Position numbers and translations under genes: made by a program. Below are positions 1-7,288 of a stretch of DNA of 15,852 nucleotides, in pieces. Under the pieces are notes generated by a model. It saw only the letters and a list, made by a program, of their open reading frames with translations, ran no database searches and had not been told where the DNA came from. This stretch comes from Bryobacteraceae bacterium (lineage in GTDB: Bacteria; Acidobacteriota; Terriglobia; Bryobacterales; Bryobacteraceae): positions 1-15,852 of the forward strand of contig JASHQT010000297.1 in assembly GCA_030039005.1 (NCBI GenBank), given 5' to 3'. Numbering within the stretch: the stretch's first letter is position 1; every line of letters starts with the position of its first letter.

Positions 1-595
1 GGACGAGCTTCACGGTGCTGGCTTGCGGCCCCTTCTCGCCTTTATCTTCGGCAAATTTCACTCTTGTCCCTATGCGGAGTTGTGGGAAATGGCCGTCGAG
101 CACACTCGCCTGATGGAAGTAAACTGCGTGGCCATCGTCGGCTTCGAGAAAGCCATAGCCTTCCTCAGGCAGGATTTCCTTGACGATTGCTTCCTGAAGT
201 TTCTGCTTGGCTTTCACGGCGCCTTCCTGACGGCGTGCGTAGTCCTGAAGCTGGCGGCACATCTCCTGAAATGCTTGATGAATCGCCCGCTTTGGATTCC
301 GGTGCGTGAGAAGAGATCTCGCCTCGCGTCTCGATTTCTGCGTTTGCAGATCTTGCAAGGCCCCATGCAGACTAGGGGCGTGCTTCACCACCAGCTCTTC
401 ATTCGGCACTCCAAGATCGATCCGCACGTGATAGAGCTTACTCGATGCAGCCCGCTGCGGGCGCTCCACAATCACCCGGCAACTGCTGATCCGGTTGTAG
501 AAGCGTTCGAGCTTCGCTGCTTCCTTTTGGACATAATCCTCAAGTCCAGAATGATCTTCTATATTTCGAAAAGTTACTTGAACGGGGAGTAGCAT
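1..595 (-). CDS. HPF/RaiA-like ribosome hibernation domain fused to cold-shock domain, 3' end cut by window
   Basis: At least 198 residues are visible and the reading frame runs off the window edge. The N-terminal part (about 1-110) has the pattern of HPF/RaiA-like ribosome-associated factors: VQVTFRNIEDHSGLEDYV, then KLERFYNRISSCRVIVE, then KLYHVRIDLGVP. A basic helical linker follows (about 100-135). The C-terminal part (about 140-198) is a cold-shock (OB-fold, nucleic-acid-binding) domain with an RNP1-like GYGFL, an RNP2-like VYFH and the ending EKGPQASTVKLV. The last visible motif is typical of the very end of such proteins, so only a few residues should be missing. The ATG at 595 has AGGAGGG just upstream. 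The gene lies 26 bp after pncB on the same strand, so it is probably the last known gene of that operon. Family knowledge: HPF/RaiA proteins bind the small ribosomal subunit during stress or stationary phase. The role of the added cold-shock domain is inference. Confidence 0.88.
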   Translation of the reverse strand, partial: MLLPVQVTFRNIEDHSGLEDYVQKEAAKLERFYNRISSCRVIVERPQRAASSKLYHVRIDLGVPNEELVVKHAPSLHGALQDLQTQKSRREARSLLTHRNPKRAIHQAFQEMCRQLQDYARRQEGAVKAKQKLQEAIVKEILPEEGYGFLEADDGHAVYFHQASVLDGHFPQLRIGTRVKFAEDKGEKGPQASTVKLV

Positions 596-621
596 TGACC
601 CTCCTACAGACTCTGTGCACT

Positions 622-1959
622 TTACGTGCCGCGAGCAAGTTCTGAACGGATGCGTGCGAGATCATCGCGTAAACATTCGCTGAAGCTGACGGGGTACGGA
701 ACCGGCGACGGCTCGATTGCTCGCAGCTGATGCGGCAGGAGGGCAAGCTCACACCGCAAACGCCGCCGGGATTCCTGAAGATCGATATGCCTTGTCAGAA
801 CGCCCTGCCGCATCATAGGTTGCAGGAGCGGCTCGCCCGGCAACGATTCGTCAAACCTCCCAATCACGTCGCCGATCATGTGCCCGCTCTCGACTTGTCG
901 AAATACTTGCTTTCTGCCGGGATGCAGCACCTTGCTGGTGGAAAGCTTCAAACGTCCCGAACCCGCGTACTCGACCAGTTTGTACGCCATATCAAGATGT
1001 GAGGCGTCCTCCATAACGGCCAACCTGGTGCCGACGCCGAACGCATCGATGGGTGCGCCGGAGTCCACGAGTTTCTGGATCTCGTATTCATCCAGGCTGC
1101 TGGATGCGAAGATCGTGACCTTCTGGAGGCCGGCTTCATCCAACATCTTGCGCGCCTGGAAGGCGAGCGGGCCGAGGTCGCCGGAATCGAGGCGCACTGC
1201 TCGAACGCGGAACTGATCGGCCAGTTTGCGGCTCAAATCGATAACTTTTCGGACGCCTTCGATCGTGTCATACGTGTCCACCAGGAGTGTGGTCCCGGGG
1301 TATATGTCCGCAAACGCCTCGAACGATGCAGCCTCGCTTTCATGGGCCTGTACATAACTGTGGGCCATGGTGCCGAAGATGGGAATCCCGTACATCTGAC
1401 CAGCCAAGACGTTCGATGTTCCAGCGCCGCCTGCAAGGTAGGTCGCTCTCGCAACCTTGACGGCGGCGTCGATGCCATGGGCGCGCCGCGAGCCGAAATC
1501 TACAATACTGCGGCCTTTCGCGGCTTCGACCACCCGTGCAGCCTTTGATACTGCGAGGCTCTGAAAGTGAATCTGATTCAGGACGTAGGTCTCCATCAAT
1601 TGTGCTTCGAGTATAGGCGCAATCACCTGAACGATCGGCTCGTTCGGAAAGACTAGTGTTCCCTCTGATATCGCATAAACGTCGCCCGTGAACCGCAGGC
1701 TACGCAGCTGCGCGAGGAACTCTTCGGTGAACTCGCCCTGCTCGCGCAGGTACTTGAGGTCCAAATCGTCGAAATGGAAGTTCGCGAGAAAGTCCAGAAC
1801 ATCGCGGATTCCGGCCGCGACAATGTAGTTGCGATTGGCGGGCATCTTGCGATACATGAGTTCAAAGACAGCTGTTTGATCCATGTGCTCAGCTGTGTAC
1901 GCCTGCGCCATCGTCAACTCATAGAGATCGGTAAATAGTGCGGATGCGCGCAACGGCAT
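622..1959 (-). CDS. pncB: nicotinate phosphoribosyltransferase
   Basis: A 445-residue cytosolic enzyme of NAD salvage, expected to convert nicotinate and PRPP to nicotinate mononucleotide with ATP hydrolysis. Visible family marks are the N-terminal LFTDLYELTMAQAY (about 8-21), FGSRRAHG (155-162), GTMAHSYVQAHE (196-207) whose His200 matches the autophosphorylated histidine of the family, RLDSGDL (256-262) and FGVGTRL (307-313). Length is close to that of short bacterial NAPRTases. I chose the ATG at 1959 because it overlaps the stop codon of the upstream gene as TAATG and begins directly with the conserved N-terminus. A GTG 111 bp upstream in frame would add a non-conserved extension overlapping the acyltransferase coding sequence. 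The overlap implies translational coupling with the acyl-ligase gene. Confidence 0.93.
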   Translation of the reverse strand: MPLRASALFTDLYELTMAQAYTAEHMDQTAVFELMYRKMPANRNYIVAAGIRDVLDFLANFHFDDLDLKYLREQGEFTEEFLAQLRSLRFTGDVYAISEGTLVFPNEPIVQVIAPILEAQLMETYVLNQIHFQSLAVSKAARVVEAAKGRSIVDFGSRRAHGIDAAVKVARATYLAGGAGTSNVLAGQMYGIPIFGTMAHSYVQAHESEAASFEAFADIYPGTTLLVDTYDTIEGVRKVIDLSRKLADQFRVRAVRLDSGDLGPLAFQARKMLDEAGLQKVTIFASSSLDEYEIQKLVDSGAPIDAFGVGTRLAVMEDASHLDMAYKLVEYAGSGRLKLSTSKVLHPGRKQVFRQVESGHMIGDVIGRFDESLPGEPLLQPMMRQGVLTRHIDLQESRRRLRCELALLPHQLRAIEPSPVPYPVSFSECLRDDLARIRSELARGT

Positions 1960-4475
1960 TACAGACCTCGAACTGCTTCTTCGACACGGCGCGTCAGCGC
2001 AGGATACGAGTCGTCCTGGAGTCGGATCGGTGACCCGAAACTGACCTCGACGCGCCCTGGATGCGGCCACATAGCATTGCGTGGAAGCACGCGCTCGAAT
2101 CCCCGCAAGCGAATTGGCACAACGGGAAGACGCAGGCGTGACGCGATCATTCCAACGCCAGGGAAGAACCGCCCTATTTCACCTGTCGTAGTGCGTTCGC
2201 CTTCAGGAAAAATGAGGATCGACCAGCCCTCCTCCACAAGTTCGCCCATGTACCGGATGGACTCTCCCGCGCCGGCCTCGGTTTGCGGGATTGGGAATCC
2301 GTTGAAGAGCAGGGCGATCAGGCCATATAAGAAGCGGTTCGTCCAATGGTCGACGCGCAAGTACTTCTCGGGATGAAAGTGCGCGTCGAAATATTCCTTC
2401 CACATCGCGGGCGCGATCCTGCGACGCCAGCGCAGCGGGAGGCTCCCCAGGATAATTGGTGTATCGAAGTGGCTCTGATGGTTGGCTGCGAAAATAACGG
2501 GGCCATCAAGTGAATTCAAGTGTTCTAGGCCAGAGACTCTGCGCCACGCGATCAGCTTCGCGATGGGAAGAAGGATGCCTTCGAGCGCGATGCCCCGGAT
2601 GAGTTGCGCGAGCCGGGATCGATTGTAGGTTGGGAACGGAGTCTCCTCGGCCATCGGCAGTGGCGCCGCAAGATCGGCTACTTTCTTCACTGAAGCAAAG
2701 GCACTCTCGTCAACGCTCGCGCCCAGCTTCTCTTCCAAATCCATCATCAGCTCCACGCGGTCGAGTGAGCTGAGGCCGAGTTCTTCGATGGTGGTGTCAG
2801 GACCAATGGCTCGGCCGGGCGCGTATTTTGAGATCACACCGACGAGATCCGTTCCTGGCTTGGATACCTTTTGCCTGCCGCCCCGTTCGATTGCACTCGC
2901 GATCTCAGCCCGCCGTAGTTTGTGAGTGGTGCTGGTCCGGGGCAACTCGGGCGCCGGCCAAGCCGAAACCGATCGAATCTTCTGATGCTCCTCTAGCCTT
3001 GCATTCGCCTGCCGCACGATTTCATCCGCACCGGCGCCGGGATTCAAGACGAGCACCGCATGCACACGATCCTGGCCGATTACCGCCGATTCGCGGACGC
3101 CTGGCAGCTGGTTCAGCACAGCTTCGACGTCCTCGGGAAATACTTTCAAGCCCTCAGGCGTTACGATCATCTCCTTCTTTCGACCTCGGATGATGAGGTT
3201 GCCCTCGGCGTCGCGTTCCCCGAAGTCGCCAGTGTGCAACCAGCCGCCTCGAAACGTTTCTGAAGTTTGTTGCGGAGCTTCGAAATAACCGGGAGTTATA
3301 CTATCGCCCCGGACCAGCACCTCACCATCCTCCGCGATCTTTACATCCAGGCCGGCGAGTGGTCTTCCGGCTGTTCCGTGCCGAGCATGGAAGGGATGGC
3401 TGAAGCTGATGACCGGCGCCGTCTCGGTGAGGCCATAACCTTGGACCACCACAAATCCGAGGTTCGCCCAAAACTCCTCCAGATCCGCCGGCAGCGGCGC
3501 GCCTCCGGAAACCAGACAGCAGAACTTCCAGCCAAACATTCGATGAATCGCGCGAAATCGCCACCAGCGGAGAGGCCAAGCTCGGTCCGAGCCTGTTCTT
3601 TCGGCAACCGCTGGAAAGCGATGAACGACGAAATCGCGCAGGACTTCCAGGACCTTAGGGACAGAGACGAGCACGGACACGCGCCGGCGCCGAATCTGCC
3701 GCACGATCTCGTGTGGGCTAGTGCTGGAAATGAACACCACCGAAGCGGGAATTAAGGGTGGAACAAAGGTGGCCAGAGATTGGCCGAACAGGTGGCTCAT
3801 TGGCAGCAAGTTCAGAATGCGCAACGGAGCAAAGGGCCGGACGTACTTACGGTAGGGCGCAATCTGATCTTCAATTGGCGGAAGCTGAGCCGCAAGATTG
3901 CCATGTGTGATCACAACACCTTTCGGCTCAGCCGTGGTGCCGGATGTGAAAACGATTTCAGCGATCTCGTCCGCGTAAAGCGGAACTGGTTCGAGATGTG
4001 GGCCTTCACTGGCTTGCTCGATGTCCGAGAGCTGCCAGACTTCGAGTTGGCTTGTGGGCGCCACGTTCGGGACTCGATCTCCGAGCAACACTAAGCGCGG
4101 TCGTACCTTTTGCTCAATCTTGCGAAACAGTTCGACTGAGGACTGCGGCTCTACCGGAACGACTACAGCACCTTCCAGAAGGCAACCCCACAATGCAGCA
4201 ATCCAGCCGGGCCTGCTCTCAGACCAGATCATTACCGTGTCGCCTTTGCGTATTCCCTGGTTGTGAAGTCGCGCCGCAAATGCTCGCGCCACGCGCGCGA
4301 TGTCTGAATACCTAAATGTGAAACCTCGAAAGCCGTCGTCGTAAACAATGAACTCACCCCGGTACTGCGCGATTCGGCCAAAAAACTGGGGCAATTCGCT
4401 CAGGCTGCGAGAACGCTCGACGGAGAGCGCGTCTGACGGCTGGGGATCTCGAATTGCAGATGGCATTAGCCGCAC
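1959..4475 (-). CDS. acyl-CoA/ACP synthetase - acyl carrier domain - PlsC acyltransferase fusion
   Basis: An 838-residue three-part protein. Residues about 30-530 form an AMP-forming acyl ligase: FTSGTTAEPKG (176-186), QGYGLTET (345-352), HTGDFGERDAEGN (414-426), GRKKEMI (431-437) and the C-terminal THKLRR lysine (K519). Residues about 545-605 are an acyl carrier domain with the attachment serine at about 570 in LGLSSLDRVEL, where the usual Asp before it is Ser. Residues about 640-830 are a PlsC-type acyltransferase with the HX4D motif NHQSHFD (665-671) and FPEGERT (756-762). Known relatives include Aas, which re-acylates lysophospholipids, but there the acyltransferase comes first. This protein could activate a fatty acid, load its own carrier domain and transfer it to a lysophospholipid or glycerol phosphate at the membrane; that sequence of steps is inference. 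The GTG start at 4475 has GGAGA at good spacing; an ATG nine bases downstream (4466) is the alternative. First gene of the operon with pncB. Confidence 0.9.
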   Translation of the reverse strand: MRLMPSAIRDPQPSDALSVERSRSLSELPQFFGRIAQYRGEFIVYDDGFRGFTFRYSDIARVARAFAARLHNQGIRKGDTVMIWSESRPGWIAALWGCLLEGAVVVPVEPQSSVELFRKIEQKVRPRLVLLGDRVPNVAPTSQLEVWQLSDIEQASEGPHLEPVPLYADEIAEIVFTSGTTAEPKGVVITHGNLAAQLPPIEDQIAPYRKYVRPFAPLRILNLLPMSHLFGQSLATFVPPLIPASVVFISSTSPHEIVRQIRRRRVSVLVSVPKVLEVLRDFVVHRFPAVAERTGSDRAWPLRWWRFRAIHRMFGWKFCCLVSGGAPLPADLEEFWANLGFVVVQGYGLTETAPVISFSHPFHARHGTAGRPLAGLDVKIAEDGEVLVRGDSITPGYFEAPQQTSETFRGGWLHTGDFGERDAEGNLIIRGRKKEMIVTPEGLKVFPEDVEAVLNQLPGVRESAVIGQDRVHAVLVLNPGAGADEIVRQANARLEEHQKIRSVSAWPAPELPRTSTTHKLRRAEIASAIERGGRQKVSKPGTDLVGVISKYAPGRAIGPDTTIEELGLSSLDRVELMMDLEEKLGASVDESAFASVKKVADLAAPLPMAEETPFPTYNRSRLAQLIRGIALEGILLPIAKLIAWRRVSGLEHLNSLDGPVIFAANHQSHFDTPIILGSLPLRWRRRIAPAMWKEYFDAHFHPEKYLRVDHWTNRFLYGLIALLFNGFPIPQTEAGAGESIRYMGELVEEGWSILIFPEGERTTTGEIGRFFPGVGMIASRLRLPVVPIRLRGFERVLPRNAMWPHPGRVEVSFGSPIRLQDDSYPALTRRVEEAVRGL

Positions 4476-4551
4476 CTATTCTCCACTCAGGCATTTTCGG
4501 CACCAGACGCAAACCGGGCATTGGCGTGCCCTCGTGCAAACAGAAGTGTGT
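4476..4551. promoter_or_regulatory. short divergent intergenic region
   Basis: These 76 bases separate the minus-strand acyl-ligase operon from the plus-strand primase-like gene, so they should hold or overlap both promoters. I see no convincing -35/-10 pair and no clear palindrome. The GGAGA near the left end is the likely ribosome binding site of the GTG start at 4475. No strong Shine-Dalgarno precedes the ATG at 4552. Confidence 0.45.
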
Positions 4552-5991
4552 ATGTCGGAGAACTGTGCAACAGTCCTTGACAGGAACGTGCCGGAGCTAT
4601 CGGACCTACTCCGGCGATATTACAAAGACTTCGGCGTACGCGAGCGCATGTACGAATTCCTTGGTGGAACAGATCTGCAAAACGCGACCGCCATGTATAT
4701 CGCCGGCACGGACGGCTATTCCGACTATCACTTGCAGTCGCCTCCTGCCGAGCTGCCCGAGTACTGGGAAGGCGCTCTGGAGGTGGACCGTTCGCTCTGG
4801 GATGCGGAGTCGTTGATCGCGGATATCGATCTCGAATACCACAATTTTGACCACCCGGCCGCGCCGTGGCTGGACCCAGAGAGAGCCTTCCGATCACAGC
4901 AGCCAGTATTCGAGGTAACGCGGCAAATTCTGGGAGAGGCCGGCATCGCTCCTCTGATCCTGGTGAGCGGACGCGGTTTCCACCTCGTCTGGAAGATCCG
5001 AAAAGACTCAAAGGCGGTCTGCCGCTTGGCCGGGTTAGGCCGGATCTCACCGAGTCTCCGGAACAGATACCAGCAAGCTTGCGCTCCGGACGGATCGACC
5101 GTCAATCTTGAACTGGGACGCGCATTCTCCGGGCTTGGCATGATTTTGGAGTTCGTCGGACATAGGGTAATGACGGTATCGTCGGACAAGTGCGCAATAC
5201 CCGTTCAGCCTGCGGCCATCGAAGTCGGACCTGGCGCCCATGGGCGCGAAATCATCTCCTTTGACCTTTCCGAGTACGGCGATCCCCTGCACACGAGGCA
5301 TCTTCGGCTTCCATTTAGCGCGTATCTGAAGCCCAGGCAGTTGGAATGGTCGGTAGGAGAAGCTCAAGTCCGACGTTTATTGCCTATCTTTGAGATTCCA
5401 CTGACAGGTATGCAGCCCATGCAGGCCGCCGCCGCGATGCGCGATCCCGCGGCGGTCGTCGAAATTGCACGACACTGCTCGGCATCAATCCCGGATCAGT
5501 CGGACGCAATGGATCAACTGCTGGACAGTTACGAAAAGTCCGAACTTGCAGCCTTTCACAAACAATTCGATGAGCAATTCCACGCAACGCCAGAGCTCTC
5601 GGACTCTTCAACCGTTATCCGCAAAGCGCCATTGTGTGTACAATTTCTTCTGGACAATCCGAACGATTGGCTTCTCAGGCCGGCCGCCCTTCAGCATGTA
5701 GTCCGAATATTCATCGCATTGGGGTGGAGCCCGCCTTCCATTGCACAACGAATTTCCTCAAGCTACTCGATGGACTGCGATTGGGGCGACATTTGGGCAC
5801 GGCTGGATCCACAGAATCGCGCGATTTTCTACACACGACTCTTTGCTGGCATGATCGCCACCGGTGTAGACAAACTGATCGACTTCAACTGCGTTTCACA
5901 CCAGGAAAAGGGCTACTGTATGTTTCCGCAATGTTCCTCCAATCTCATCAACTATCACGACGTGTTGCTTGCACGGAGGAAGACTCAATGA
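4552..5991 (+). CDS. archaeo-eukaryotic primase-like protein with PriL-like cysteine C-terminus
   Basis: A 479-residue protein with no match I can name confidently. Seen in the sequence: IADIDLEYHN (89-98) gives a D-x-D metal pair (D91, D93); ILVSGRGFHLVWKI (136-149) matches the second signature of AEP primases (S139, H144); and HTRHLRLPFSAYLKP (247-261) after D244 resembles the third motif region (acid, then R-L-P-x-S). The C-terminal part has C362 in APLCVQFLLD, a helical RPAALQHVVRIFIALGW (376-392), and then C447, C456 and C461. This layout recalls the Fe-S domain of the archaeal/eukaryotic large primase subunit PriL. If so, catalytic and Fe-S parts share one chain. Expected activity would be primer or gap-filling synthesis; that is inference. 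I chose the ATG at 4552 because the frame further upstream is shared with the opposite-strand gene and looks non-conserved. It overlaps the next gene by ATGA. Confidence 0.62.
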   Translation: MSENCATVLDRNVPELSDLLRRYYKDFGVRERMYEFLGGTDLQNATAMYIAGTDGYSDYHLQSPPAELPEYWEGALEVDRSLWDAESLIADIDLEYHNFDHPAAPWLDPERAFRSQQPVFEVTRQILGEAGIAPLILVSGRGFHLVWKIRKDSKAVCRLAGLGRISPSLRNRYQQACAPDGSTVNLELGRAFSGLGMILEFVGHRVMTVSSDKCAIPVQPAAIEVGPGAHGREIISFDLSEYGDPLHTRHLRLPFSAYLKPRQLEWSVGEAQVRRLLPIFEIPLTGMQPMQAAAAMRDPAAVVEIARHCSASIPDQSDAMDQLLDSYEKSELAAFHKQFDEQFHATPELSDSSTVIRKAPLCVQFLLDNPNDWLLRPAALQHVVRIFIALGWSPPSIAQRISSSYSMDCDWGDIWARLDPQNRAIFYTRLFAGMIATGVDKLIDFNCVSHQEKGYCMFPQCSSNLINYHDVLLARRKTQ

Positions 5992-6827
5992 GCGATTGGG
6001 CGATGGGGCTTTCGACTGGCTGCTTTTGGCAGACAAGCATTTTCGAATGTCTCGAAGACATCCGCAATTCCGGGTTTAGCCGGATCGAGATTTGTTCCTC
6101 CCCCGCGCATCTTGACTACCACGACGTCGAACGAGTCAAGCGTGCGGGTGGTTTGATGGACCAACTGGGGCTTGAAACCTACTCTTTCCACGCCCCCTTC
6201 TCGGACCATATCGATATCACTTCGCCGGATTCGCACGTCCGCGATTTTGCGCGCGATGAGTTGCTCAAGGCTGCAGAGGCAGCCGCGATTCTAAAGGTCC
6301 GGTACTTCGTCCTCCATCCCGGTCCTGAAAACTCCAAATTGCCGGATCATGAGCGTTTCTGGCGTCTCCAGCATGCCGTCGACGTTCTCAACCAGGTATA
6401 TGCTCAATGCCGTCAGCTAGGCGTTGGTCTGGTGCTTGAGAACATGCTCCCGCATCTTTTCGCCGGCAGGATTCGGGACCTTCTGTGGATTCTAGGCGCT
6501 CTCGACAGCTATAAGATTGGCATTTGCCTGGACACAGGGCATGCGCACCTCGGAGGGGATCTGCCGGCGGTGGTTCATAAGCTGTCCGGTCATCTCTGGA
6601 TGGTGCACGCCAGCGACAACCACCGTCACTACGATGATCACCTCCCTCCTGGAGATGGCACCATCAACTGGGCGGAGCTACTCGCGCACCTCAACAACCT
6701 GCATTTCAACGGCACGTTTATTATAGAAATCGCGGGGACGGGTGACCGCGAAAAGATCTTGGAAGGCGCGCGCCGAGGGCGCATATATCTCCGCGAGCTT
6801 TCTCATCGCCTCCGCGTCCCACGATGA
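5988..6827 (+). CDS. TIM-barrel protein, AP endonuclease 2 / sugar phosphate isomerase superfamily
   Basis: A 279-residue protein whose ATG lies in the ATGA overlap with the upstream primase-like gene, with GGAGGA about ten bases before it. The repeating strand ends of the barrel are clear: RIEICSS (32-38), YSFHAPF (65-71), FVLHPGPE (107-114), LVLENML (148-154), GICLDTGHAH (178-187), WMVHASDNH (204-212), YDDHLPPGDGTINW (215-228) and FIIEIAG (244-250). Metal-ligand candidates are H68, H110, E151, D182, H185, H207, D216, H218 and E247, matching in order the nine trinuclear-zinc ligands of endonuclease IV. Many sugar isomerases and epimerases of the same superfamily keep a subset with a similar DHLPPGxG loop, so the substrate cannot be settled from sequence. 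The partner gene favours a nucleic-acid role, but that is inference. Confidence 0.8.
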   Translation: MSDWAMGLSTGCFWQTSIFECLEDIRNSGFSRIEICSSPAHLDYHDVERVKRAGGLMDQLGLETYSFHAPFSDHIDITSPDSHVRDFARDELLKAAEAAAILKVRYFVLHPGPENSKLPDHERFWRLQHAVDVLNQVYAQCRQLGVGLVLENMLPHLFAGRIRDLLWILGALDSYKIGICLDTGHAHLGGDLPAVVHKLSGHLWMVHASDNHRHYDDHLPPGDGTINWAELLAHLNNLHFNGTFIIEIAGTGDREKILEGARRGRIYLRELSHRLRVPR

Positions 6828-6839
6828 AAGCCAAGCCGA

Positions 6840-7277
6840 CTAAGCCGCTAAGCTCCGGCGTTCGGGGAGATCCTGGCGAATGCGGCGCGGCTTGAAGCCG
6901 TGGTACGTCAAATAGACGCCGAGAGTGAGCGAAATGGTGGCGTACACGTAAAAGAGTTGTTCGTACCGAAGCGCGCCCCAGAATCTCACTCCCGCCTCCG
7001 GTGACAGGAACAAGACGAGCAGCCCTTTTACCAGCGTTAACCAACCGACCAGCGTAACGAGAAGGGTCGCCGCGCCACCCGACCAGAGATTGTGGCCAAG
7101 AATCATCGCGAGGCCAGTGGCCAGTGTGATGATACCGACGATGAATAACATTGGCGGGTTGTGAATGAGTGCCTCCACGGCCGCAACAGTCGCCTCCTTG
7201 TGCGTGATCATCGATAGCGCAGCAAAAATGTAGTACAGGCCAATCAGCTTGCTGAGAAAAGTTGTATGTGATGACAT
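6840..7277 (-). CDS. small four-helix membrane protein of unknown function
   Basis: A 145-residue integral membrane protein. Four hydrophobic stretches are visible at about residues 8-25, 42-62, 68-90 and 105-127, with a charged, arginine-rich C-terminal tail (FKPRRIRQDLPERR). Motifs such as GLAMILGHNLWSGG and VTLVGWLTLVKG recall a family of small uncharacterised inner-membrane proteins, but I cannot name a function. I chose the ATG at 7277 because GGAGG lies five bases upstream. An in-frame ATG at 7289 overlaps the stop codon of the groEL remnant as TAATG but has no Shine-Dalgarno. It is convergent with the TIM-barrel gene, 12 bp away, and lies directly downstream of groEL on the same strand, so it may have depended on groEL transcription. 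Confidence 0.8.
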   Translation of the reverse strand: MSSHTTFLSKLIGLYYIFAALSMITHKEATVAAVEALIHNPPMLFIVGIITLATGLAMILGHNLWSGGAATLLVTLVGWLTLVKGLLVLFLSPEAGVRFWGALRYEQLFYVYATISLTLGVYLTYHGFKPRRIRQDLPERRSLAA

Positions 7278-7281
7278 GGCG

Positions 7282-7286
7282 TCCTC
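7282..7286 (-). promoter_or_regulatory. ribosome binding site GGAGG of the membrane protein
   Basis: GGAGG on the minus strand, five bases before the ATG at 7277. It decides between two in-frame starts and sits just beyond the groEL stop codon. Confidence 0.7.
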
Positions 7287-7288
7287 CA

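Noticed and set aside
23..592. Long plus-strand open frame at the left edge
   Set aside because: It is antisense to the HPF/cold-shock fusion, which has clear family motifs and a good ribosome site; the plus-strand translation shows no recognisable domain.
4348..4551. Upstream in-frame ATG of the primase-like gene
   Set aside because: It would add 68 residues mostly overlapping the oppositely oriented acyl-ligase gene and without conserved features.
4487..5189. Minus-strand open frames opposite the primase-like gene
   Set aside because: Low-complexity arginine/proline/serine-rich translations typical of antisense frames in GC-rich genes; no motif.
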